NCBI GenBank assembly: GCA_964505995.1
Contig: CAZDLB010000104.1
Span: forward strand, 1 to 5,863
Direction of reading: 5' to 3'
Length of the DNA: 5,863 nt
Source: JAJRVH01 sp964505995
GTDB taxonomy: Bacteria > Pseudomonadota > Zetaproteobacteria > Mariprofundales > Mariprofundaceae
A program made the translations under genes and the position numbers. Of this stretch, positions 1 to 5,863 are shown piece by piece. Position 1 is the first letter of the stretch. Every line of letters starts with the position of its first letter. The notes under the pieces were generated by a model. It did no database searches. It was not told where the DNA came from and worked only from the letters and a program-made list of their open reading frames with translations.

Positions 1-993
<993 letters not shown>

Positions 994-1019
994 AAAACGC
1001 AAACGATACCCAGCCGACC

Positions 1020-1024
1020 GGAGG
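1020..1024 (+). promoter_or_regulatory. Ribosome binding site of ftsH
   Basis: GGAGG lies six bases before the ATG at 1031. It decides the start: the same frame is open back to an ATG at 890, but that start would overlap the upstream protease gene by about 100 bases, and the extra 47 residues look like out-of-frame protease sequence. Translation from 1031 gives MNKQSQINIT followed at once by the first membrane helix, as expected for FtsH. Confidence 0.8.
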
Positions 1025-1030
1025 CAGCCC

Positions 1031-2857
1031 ATGAACAAGCAGAGCCAGATCAACATCACCTACATGATCATCGCCTTTCTGGGCGTGCTGCTGCTGCAGC
1101 ACTGGATGTTCACATCCATGACCCAGACCGAGCAGGTGCCGTTCAGCCAGTTCGAGCAGTATCTGAAGGAAGGGCGGATCAGCGATGTGGTCATCACCGA
1201 GGATTACATCACCGGCAAGCTCAAGGATTCGGGCGAGCGGCTGCACGCGGTCGTGGCCGCGCGCGTGGACCCGGAGCTTGCGCGCCATCTGGATCAGTAT
1301 GGGGTTACCTATTCGAAGGTCATCGAAAGCCACTTCCTTGAGAACGTGATCTCCTGGGTTGCACCGACGCTGATCTTTATCGGCATCTGGCTGTTCTTCA
1401 TCCGCCGCATGGCCGACCGGCAGGGCATGGGCGGCGGCCTGGTTTCCATCGGCAAGAGCCGGGCCAAGGTGCTGGTCGAGAAGGATACCGGTGTCCATTT
1501 CGAGGATGTGGCCGGTGTGGACGAGGCGAAGCAGGAGCTGATGGAGGTTGTCGAGTTTCTGAAATCCCCGGCCCACTGGGGGCGCCTTGGTGCCCGCATC
1601 CCCAAGGGTGTGCTGCTGGTCGGCCCGCCCGGAACCGGCAAGACGCTGCTCGCCAGAGCCGTGGCCGGCGAGGCCGGGGTCCCGTTCTTCTCGATCTCCG
1701 GCTCGGAGTTCGTCGAGATGTTCGTCGGGGTCGGCGCGGCCCGGGTGCGGGATCTGTTCGAGCAGGCCAGACAATCGGCACCGGCCATCATCTTCATCGA
1801 CGAGCTGGATGCGCTCGGGCGCTCACGCAGCTCGGCGGGACCCGTCGGCGGGCATGACGAGCGCGAGCAGACCCTGAATCAGCTTCTGGTCGAAATGGAT
1901 GGCTTCGATGCCAGCGCTGGTATCGTCATCATCGCCGCGACCAATCGCCCCGAGATTCTGGATCCCGCGCTGATGCGCGCCGGGCGTTTCGATCGTCAGG
2001 TGCTGGTGGACCGGCCCGACAAGCAGGGCCGCGAGCAGATCCTGAAGGTGCACATGAAAAAGGTGAAGCTGGCCGAGGACGTGGATGCGGCCAGCATCGC
2101 TGCGCTGACGACCGGTTTTTCCGGGGCAGACCTCGCCAACCTCGTGAACGAGGCGGCACTGCTGGCGACCCGGGACGATGCCGAGGCCGTGACATCCGAT
2201 CATTTCACGCGGGCCATCGAGCGCATCGTCGCGGGTCTGGAAAAGAAGAACCGGATGCTCAATCCGCGCGAGCGGGAAATCGTAGCCTATCATGAAATGG
2301 GCCATGCGTTGGTCGCACTGGGCTTGCCGGGGACCGATCCGGTGCACAAGGTGTCCATCATTCCGCGCGGCATCGGCGCGCTGGGATACACGATTCAGCG
2401 CCCCACCGAGGACCGCTATCTGATGACGCGCGAGGAGCTGGAGAACAAGATCGCCGTGCTTCTGGGCGGGCGGGCGGCCGAGAAGCTCGTCTTTGGCCAT
2501 CTTTCCACGGGCGCGGCGGACGATCTGGCCAAGGCGACCGATATCGCCCGTGACATGGTCACCCGCTACGGCATGGACGAAGCGCTAGGCTATGTGGTCT
2601 ATGAGCAGCACCAGCCGGGATTTCTCGGAAAACAGGCCGAGATGCCGATGGGTGGGTGTCAGATCTCGGCCTCGACGGCCCAGGCCATTGACGAGGCGGT
2701 GCGCAAGATCATCGGTGCGCAGTTCGAGCGCGCCACCGCCATGCTGGAACGCAACCGCGACGTGCTCGAGCGCTGCTCTAGGGAACTGTTGAGCCGCGAA
2801 ACGCTGGAAGAGGACGATCTGAGAAGGCTGACGGAAGGGCTGCAGCGCGAGGCCTAG
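1031..2857 (+). CDS. ftsH: ATP-dependent zinc metalloprotease FtsH (accessory-type, 608 residues)
   Basis: A membrane-anchored hexameric AAA+ protease that unfolds and degrades damaged or unassembled membrane proteins and some soluble ones; its ATPase and protease domains face the cytoplasm. Transmembrane helix 1 is about residues 9-27, a small periplasmic domain about 28-104, and helix 2 about 105-124. In the AAA+ module, Walker A is GPPGTGKT (198-205), the pore loop is FVG (231-233), Walker B is IIFIDE (253-258), and the second region of homology runs from about 303 with arginine fingers Arg316 and Arg319. The M41 protease has HEMGH (421-425); zinc ligands are His421, His425 and probably Asp498 in GAADDLAKAT. 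All key residues are present, so it should be active. It is shorter than E. coli FtsH (about 645 residues) and lacks a long C-terminal tail. Together with GLEKKNR and YTIQRPTEDR, this suggests the accessory FtsH2 type found in some proteobacteria rather than the essential copy (inference). It follows a Deg-like protease by 37 bases, and its TAG overlaps the stop of the convergent gene. Confidence 0.97.
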   Translation: MNKQSQINITYMIIAFLGVLLLQHWMFTSMTQTEQVPFSQFEQYLKEGRISDVVITEDYITGKLKDSGERLHAVVAARVDPELARHLDQYGVTYSKVIESHFLENVISWVAPTLIFIGIWLFFIRRMADRQGMGGGLVSIGKSRAKVLVEKDTGVHFEDVAGVDEAKQELMEVVEFLKSPAHWGRLGARIPKGVLLVGPPGTGKTLLARAVAGEAGVPFFSISGSEFVEMFVGVGAARVRDLFEQARQSAPAIIFIDELDALGRSRSSAGPVGGHDEREQTLNQLLVEMDGFDASAGIVIIAATNRPEILDPALMRAGRFDRQVLVDRPDKQGREQILKVHMKKVKLAEDVDAASIAALTTGFSGADLANLVNEAALLATRDDAEAVTSDHFTRAIERIVAGLEKKNRMLNPREREIVAYHEMGHALVALGLPGTDPVHKVSIIPRGIGALGYTIQRPTEDRYLMTREELENKIAVLLGGRAAEKLVFGHLSTGAADDLAKATDIARDMVTRYGMDEALGYVVYEQHQPGFLGKQAEMPMGGCQISASTAQAIDEAVRKIIGAQFERATAMLERNRDVLERCSRELLSRETLEEDDLRRLTEGLQREA

Positions 2858-3849
2858 TCGGCCACCTTCAGCACCAGCTTGCCGGCCATGTGGCCTTCCT
2901 CGATGCGGCGATGCGCCTCGGCCGCCTGCGCCAGCGGCAGCACGTCCGAGACATAGACCGAGAGCCTGCGCTCCTCGAACAGCTGCGCACACTGATCGAG
3001 GATGGCGGCCTGATGCTCGGCCGCGCCGGGAACGTTCAGCACCATCGGCGTCAGCATCAGTTCCTGCGAGATGCGGATGTTGCGTAGCCGCAGGGTTTTC
3101 CAGTCGCAATCCTCCGGCACCTGCAGGATCGTGACCAGATCGCCATAGACCTTCACGGCCGGAATCAGCTGCCTGAAGGCCTCGCCGCCGACGGTGTCAA
3201 AGGCGACATCCACGCCTTGCCCGTCGGTCCAGTCGAGCAGGGCTTCGGCGACATCCTCCTCGCGGTAGTTGATGGCCAGGGAGGCTCCCAGCTCCCGCAC
3301 CAGATCGGCCTTTTCCGGCGAGCTGACGCTCGTGGCCACCTCGCAGCCGGCTGTCACGGCCAGCTGGATCGCAACATGGCCGACGCCGCCGGCGCCGGCA
3401 TGGATGAACACCTTCTGACCGCCACGGATGCGGGCGCGATCGAACAGCGATTCCCAGGCCGTCAGCAGCACCAGCGGAGCCGCTGCGGCATCGTTGAAAT
3501 CGAGACTGGCCGGCTTGTGCGCCAGAAAGGCCTCGGGCACGGCCGCAAACTCGGCATAGTTTCCGCTTTTCTGGCCCAGTCCGCCGAAGCAGTAATAGAC
3601 CTCATCGCCCGGGCGGAAGCCCTCGACCCTGCTGCCGACGGCCTCGACGATGCCGGCGCCGTCGCATCCGAGGATGGCCGGCGGCTTGCCGAAATACAGG
3701 CCGTTGCGCCTGAGCTTCGTGTCGATCGGATTGACGCCGGCGGCCAGCACGCGAACCAGCACCTCGTCATCGCCGAAGTCCGGTCGGTCGGTCTCGGTCA
3801 TCTGCAACACGTCCGGGTCACCGGTGTTGGTCATGATCATTGCGCGCAT
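2854..3849 (-). CDS. Quinone oxidoreductase-like NAD(P)H-dependent medium-chain dehydrogenase/reductase
   Basis: A cytoplasmic medium-chain dehydrogenase/reductase of 331 residues, the usual size for the quinone-oxidoreductase (zeta-crystallin) branch. This branch reduces quinones, enones or other small carbonyls with NADPH; the substrate cannot be read from the sequence. The N-terminal GroES-like catalytic domain covers about residues 1-125, with AAGVNPIDTKLRRNG (36-50) and GCDGAGIVEAVG (61-72). The Rossmann domain has the nucleotide-binding loop AGAGGVG (151-157). It lacks both the GHE zinc motif and the four-cysteine structural zinc loop of classical alcohol dehydrogenases, so a label of 'zinc-dependent alcohol dehydrogenase' would mislead. 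The start at 3849 (MRAMIMTNTG) is preferred over the longer frame from 3888 because AAGGAGG sits six bases upstream and family members begin at this point. It is divergent from cimA across 131 bases and convergent with ftsH, with stop codons overlapping, so it is probably transcribed alone. Confidence 0.93.
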   Translation of the reverse strand: MRAMIMTNTGDPDVLQMTETDRPDFGDDEVLVRVLAAGVNPIDTKLRRNGLYFGKPPAILGCDGAGIVEAVGSRVEGFRPGDEVYYCFGGLGQKSGNYAEFAAVPEAFLAHKPASLDFNDAAAAPLVLLTAWESLFDRARIRGGQKVFIHAGAGGVGHVAIQLAVTAGCEVATSVSSPEKADLVRELGASLAINYREEDVAEALLDWTDGQGVDVAFDTVGGEAFRQLIPAVKVYGDLVTILQVPEDCDWKTLRLRNIRISQELMLTPMVLNVPGAAEHQAAILDQCAQLFEERRLSVYVSDVLPLAQAAEAHRRIEEGHMAGKLVLKVAD

Positions 3850-3855
3850 GTCTGG

Positions 3856-3862
3856 CCTCCTT
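3856..3862 (-). promoter_or_regulatory. Ribosome binding site of the oxidoreductase gene
   Basis: On the minus strand this reads AAGGAGG, a near-perfect Shine-Dalgarno sequence, ending six bases before the ATG at 3849-3847. It supports the 331-residue start over the in-frame upstream ATG at 3888. Confidence 0.8.
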
Positions 3863-3924
3863 GCTGAAACAGGGCGCGATTTCACCATATCGGCCTCTGG
3901 TTGAAAACGCTGGCGAGGAGTATC

Positions 3925-3984
3925 ATGCGCTCATTCCAGCCTGCGGATTCTTTCCGGGCGAGAAGGCAAGGGAGGCCGGCATGA
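3925..3984 (+). CDS. Possible 19-residue leader ORF overlapping the cimA start
   Basis: An ATG at 3925 opens a 19-codon frame, MRSFQPADSFRARRQGRPA, ending in TGA at 3982-3984. GAGGAG (3915-3920) lies four bases upstream, so ribosome entry is plausible. The TGA overlaps the cimA ATG as ATGA, the classic arrangement for translational coupling, and the frame runs across cimA's own Shine-Dalgarno sequence. The peptide has no run of isoleucine, leucine or valine codons, so a classical branched-chain attenuator is not supported. It is arginine-rich, with AGA and AGG codons partly forced by the ribosome site. It may be a coupling leader or chance; a 20-codon frame is short enough to arise at random. 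Confidence 0.3.
   Translation: MRSFQPADSFRARRQGRPA
3968..3975 (+). promoter_or_regulatory. Ribosome binding site of cimA
   Basis: AAGGGAGG ends five bases before the ATG at 3981. It selects this start over an in-frame ATG at 3840, which would add 47 unconserved-looking residues and run across the divergent gene's start region. From 3981 the protein begins MSAAARRIQLFDTTLRDGGQ, placing the catalytic motif near the N-terminus as is normal for the family. Confidence 0.8.
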
Positions 3985-5585
3985 GTGCCGCCGCACGACG
4001 CATCCAGCTTTTCGATACCACATTGCGCGATGGCGGTCAGACCGCCGGAATCAACTTTTCCGCCGAAGACAAGCAACGCATTGCCAACCGGCTGGCCGAG
4101 TTCGGCATCGACTGGATCGAGGGCGGCTGGCCCGGCGCCAGTCCGAAGGACGATCGCTTCTTCGAGATGATGCGATCGCGCGACTGGAAGCATTCCAGGC
4201 TCGTGGCGTTTGGCTCCACGGCCCGCCCGGGCGGCCCGGTGGATCGCGACCGGGGACTTCAGAAGATCATCGCCAGCGGTGCGGACGCGGCCTGCATCTT
4301 CGGCAAGAGCTGGGATCTGCATGTGACGACGGCGCTCGGCATCGGTCTGGAGGAGAACCTGGATCTGGTCGGCGAATCCATCGCGTATCTGAAGCGGCAT
4401 TTCGATACGGTGATGTTCGATGCGGAGCATTTCTTCGACGGTTATGCCGCCAATGCCGATTACGCGATGCGCGTGCTCGAGACGGCCTGCGAGGCGGGAG
4501 CGGATGCGTTGGTGCTGTGCGATACCAACGGCGGCAACATCCCCTACCGCATCGCCGAGCTGGTGAAGCTTGTGCTGGAGCGTTTCCCCGGCCGGACCAT
4601 CGGGATCCATGCGCACAACGATTGCGAGCTGGCCGTGGCCAATTCGATCGCCGCCGCGCGAGTGGGCGCAACACAGGTGCAGGGAACGATCAACGGCATT
4701 GGCGAGCGCTGCGGCAATGCCAATCTGGTATCGATCATCCCGACGCTGCAGCTGAAGATGGGTCTGGACTGCGGCATCTCGGAGGATGCGATGCGCCAGC
4801 TTTCCTCGCTGTCGCGTTTCGTCAACGAAATGGCCAACCGCCTGCCCTGGCGGCATCAGCCCTATGTCGGGCTGAATGCCTTTACGCACAAGGGCGGCAT
4901 CCACGTCTCCGCGATCCGCAAGGCCGCAAGGCTTTACGAGCACATCGATCCGGCGCTGGTCGGCAACCGGCAGCGGGTCAGCGTTTCCGATCAGGCGGGC
5001 CGTAGCAATGTGCTGGTCAAGCTCTCCGAGCTGGGGCTGGATGCCGAGATCGATGCCAGGGATCCGGTCGTCGCCGAGGTCGTGAACAAGGTCAAGGCCA
5101 TGGAGGCCCAGGGCTTTGCCTACGAGGCGGCCGAGGCCTCGTTCCACCTGCTGATGCTCAAGGCCATGAAGCGATTCCGGCATTACTTCGAGCTTGAGGG
5201 ATTCCGTGTGCTGGACGAGAAGCGGGGGCATGAAGGCAAGCCGCAGGCCGAGGCGACTGTGATGATCCGTGTCGGCGAGAGGTTTGCGCACACCGCATCG
5301 CTCGGCAACGGCCCGGTCAATGCGATGGACAATGCGCTGCGTGCGGCTTTGCTCGAGTTCTATCCGAGCCTCGCCGAGCTTCGCCTGATCGATTACAAGG
5401 TGCGGGTACTGACCACGCAGAAGGCGACCGAGGCCGGCGTGCGCGTGCTGATCGAATCCACCGACGGCAGGAAGAAATGGGGCACGGTCGGCGTCTCCAC
5501 GAATATCATCGATGCCAGCTATCAGGCGCTGGTCGATGCGATCGAATACAAGCTGCTGATCGACGGCGTGAAGCCGCCGCAATGA
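3981..5585 (+). CDS. cimA: (R)-citramalate synthase
   Basis: Condenses pyruvate with acetyl-CoA to (R)-citramalate, the first step of the threonine-independent route to 2-oxobutyrate and isoleucine; cytoplasmic. At 534 residues it matches the long bacterial citramalate synthase family (TIGR00977 type). The HMGL-like TIM barrel fills about residues 6-285: FDTTLRDGGQ (11-20) holds catalytic Arg16 and metal ligand Asp17, FGIDWIEGGWPGASPKD (41-57) is strongly typical of this family, and HAHND (210-214) supplies metal ligands His210 and His212, followed by NGIGERCGNANL (238-249). A linker with FTHKGGIHVSA (301-311) leads to a LeuA-type allosteric domain (about 395-530), which in relatives binds the end-product amino acid, so feedback inhibition by isoleucine is likely. 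2-Isopropylmalate and homocitrate synthases are the alternatives, but IEGGWPGSNPKD-like sequence and overall length favour citramalate synthase. The downstream pterin gene is 48 bases away and unrelated in pathway. Confidence 0.93.
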   Translation: MSAAARRIQLFDTTLRDGGQTAGINFSAEDKQRIANRLAEFGIDWIEGGWPGASPKDDRFFEMMRSRDWKHSRLVAFGSTARPGGPVDRDRGLQKIIASGADAACIFGKSWDLHVTTALGIGLEENLDLVGESIAYLKRHFDTVMFDAEHFFDGYAANADYAMRVLETACEAGADALVLCDTNGGNIPYRIAELVKLVLERFPGRTIGIHAHNDCELAVANSIAAARVGATQVQGTINGIGERCGNANLVSIIPTLQLKMGLDCGISEDAMRQLSSLSRFVNEMANRLPWRHQPYVGLNAFTHKGGIHVSAIRKAARLYEHIDPALVGNRQRVSVSDQAGRSNVLVKLSELGLDAEIDARDPVVAEVVNKVKAMEAQGFAYEAAEASFHLLMLKAMKRFRHYFELEGFRVLDEKRGHEGKPQAEATVMIRVGERFAHTASLGNGPVNAMDNALRAALLEFYPSLAELRLIDYKVRVLTTQKATEAGVRVLIESTDGRKKWGTVGVSTNIIDASYQALVDAIEYKLLIDGVKPPQ

Positions 5586-5604
5586 ATCGCGTCGCTGATA
5601 AACC

Positions 5605-5613
5605 TGCTATAGT
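5605..5613 (+). promoter_or_regulatory. Candidate extended -10 promoter for the pterin dehydratase gene
   Basis: TGCTATAGT matches an extended -10 element (TGn followed by a hexamer with five of six TATAAT bases). It lies in the only non-coding gap between cimA and the next gene. No good -35 box is seen 15-19 bases upstream, which extended -10 promoters can do without. Transcription from about 5620 would give a short leader containing the ribosome site. The alternative is read-through from cimA. Confidence 0.4.
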
Positions 5614-5623
5614 GAGTGCATGC

Positions 5624-5628
5624 GGGAG
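5624..5628 (+). promoter_or_regulatory. Ribosome binding site of the pterin dehydratase gene
   Basis: GGGAG ends five bases before the ATG at 5634, supporting this start over the internal ATG at 5688. The longer start also keeps the Cys-x-x-Cys N-terminus known from related proteins. Confidence 0.6.
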
Positions 5629-5633
5629 CTGAG

Positions 5634-5863
5634 ATGAGCGATCTTCGGAACAGGCGCTGCGAGCCCTGTCGCGGCGGGATTCCTCCAATGACGGCCGATC
5701 AGGCCGAGGCGATGCTGGCCCGGGTGCCCGGCTGGGAGCTGATCGAGTCCGGGCGCAAGCTTCGCCGCAGCTTCGGCTTTGGGAATTTCCTTGAAGCGCA
5801 GGACTTTGCTATACGGGTTGGCGAGCTGGCCGAGGCCGAGGGGCACCACCCCGACATCTGTTA
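5634..5863 (+). CDS. 4a-hydroxytetrahydrobiopterin dehydratase (pterin-4a-carbinolamine dehydratase), 3' end cut by window edge
   Basis: Dehydrates 4a-hydroxy-tetrahydropterin so the pterin cofactor can be recycled, usually serving phenylalanine hydroxylase or a related hydroxylase; cytoplasmic. Seventy-six codons are visible before the window ends, of about 110-118 expected. The N-terminus has CEPCRGGIPPM (residues 9-19), the Cys-x-x-Cys and GG-PP pattern seen in many proteobacterial members, then VPGWELIESGRKLRRSFGFGNF (31-52), the usual opening strand pair. EGHHPDI (69-75) contains the catalytic His pair His71-His72 with Pro73 and Asp74. The remaining C-terminal part, including the last conserved His and the NDF region, lies outside. 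No phenylalanine hydroxylase gene is visible here, so the partner is unknown; PhhB is the name used when it sits beside phhA, which cannot be confirmed. Confidence 0.9.
   Translation, partial: MSDLRNRRCEPCRGGIPPMTADQAEAMLARVPGWELIESGRKLRRSFGFGNFLEAQDFAIRVGELAEAEGHHPDIC

Larger units (their letters stand above)
3850..3980. promoter_or_regulatory. Divergent intergenic region between the oxidoreductase and cimA
   Basis: These 131 bases separate two divergent genes, so promoters for both are expected here. It is locally richer in A and T around 3880-3927 than the flanking genes. On the plus strand TTGAAA (3901-3906) and TATCAT (3921-3926) resemble -35 and -10 boxes but are only 14 bases apart, too close for a normal sigma-70 promoter. 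TTGCTG (3861-3866) with CCATAT (3885-3890) is spaced 18 bases but is a weak match. No minus-strand promoter stands out. I see no convincing operator palindrome or riboswitch. The plus-strand half contains a short ORF described separately. Confidence 0.4.

Noticed and set aside
2845..2870. Possible terminator hairpin at the convergent junction
   Set aside because: Only a four-base GGCC stem around the TAGTC loop can be paired, with no T tract on either strand.
3850..3888. Upstream start for the oxidoreductase, adding 13 residues
   Set aside because: AAGGAGG sits correctly for the ATG at 3849, and the extra residues would run through that ribosome site.
3901..3926. TTGAAA and TATCAT as a sigma-70 promoter for cimA
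   Set aside because: The 14-base spacing is too short; kept only as a note within the intergenic region.
3882..5582. A 566-codon open frame on the minus strand opposite cimA
   Set aside because: It lies almost exactly antisense to cimA, whose motifs are unambiguous. Its translation shows no recognisable domain and is rich in His, Arg and Asp as expected from the complement of GC-rich codons. Long antisense frames are common at this base composition.
5582..5632. A 16-codon frame starting at the ATG that overlaps the cimA stop
   Set aside because: It has no ribosome site of its own, a very short length and no recognisable features, and it ends before the better supported pterin dehydratase start.

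Overview
This is a GC-rich, densely coding bacterial window with five protein genes, the first and last cut by the window edges, plus one possible very short leader ORF. Codon use, strong GGAGG-type ribosome sites, a pterin dehydratase with a Cys-x-x-Cys N-terminus and an accessory-type FtsH all suggest Pseudomonadota. A gammaproteobacterial or alphaproteobacterial source fits best, but the class cannot be settled from this sequence. No mobile element, tRNA, rRNA, CRISPR array or obvious foreign segment is visible.

Left part, plus strand (1-2857): a two-gene proteolysis unit. A Deg1/HhoA-like S1C serine protease with one PDZ domain enters from the left edge. It is followed after 37 bases by a 608-residue membrane AAA+ zinc metalloprotease of the FtsH family. 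Together they look like an envelope and membrane protein quality-control pair: the serine protease outside the inner membrane, and the ATP-driven protease at the membrane with its catalytic domains in the cytoplasm.

Middle, minus strand (2854-3849): a quinone-oxidoreductase-type medium-chain dehydrogenase/reductase. It converges on ftsH so tightly that both stop codons lie in one CTAG tetranucleotide.

Right part, plus strand (3850-5863): a 131-base divergent intergenic region, then (R)-citramalate synthase (cimA), then the start of a 4a-hydroxytetrahydrobiopterin dehydratase cut by the right edge. CimA makes citramalate from pyruvate and acetyl-CoA, which implies a threonine-independent route to 2-oxobutyrate and isoleucine. 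Just before cimA is a 19-codon ORF with its own ribosome site. Its TGA overlaps the cimA ATG, so it may be a translationally coupled leader.

Most of this is ordinary housekeeping or stress-related content. The least explained items are the coupled mini-ORF before cimA and the shared CTAG stop between ftsH and the oxidoreductase. I see no convincing undescribed system.
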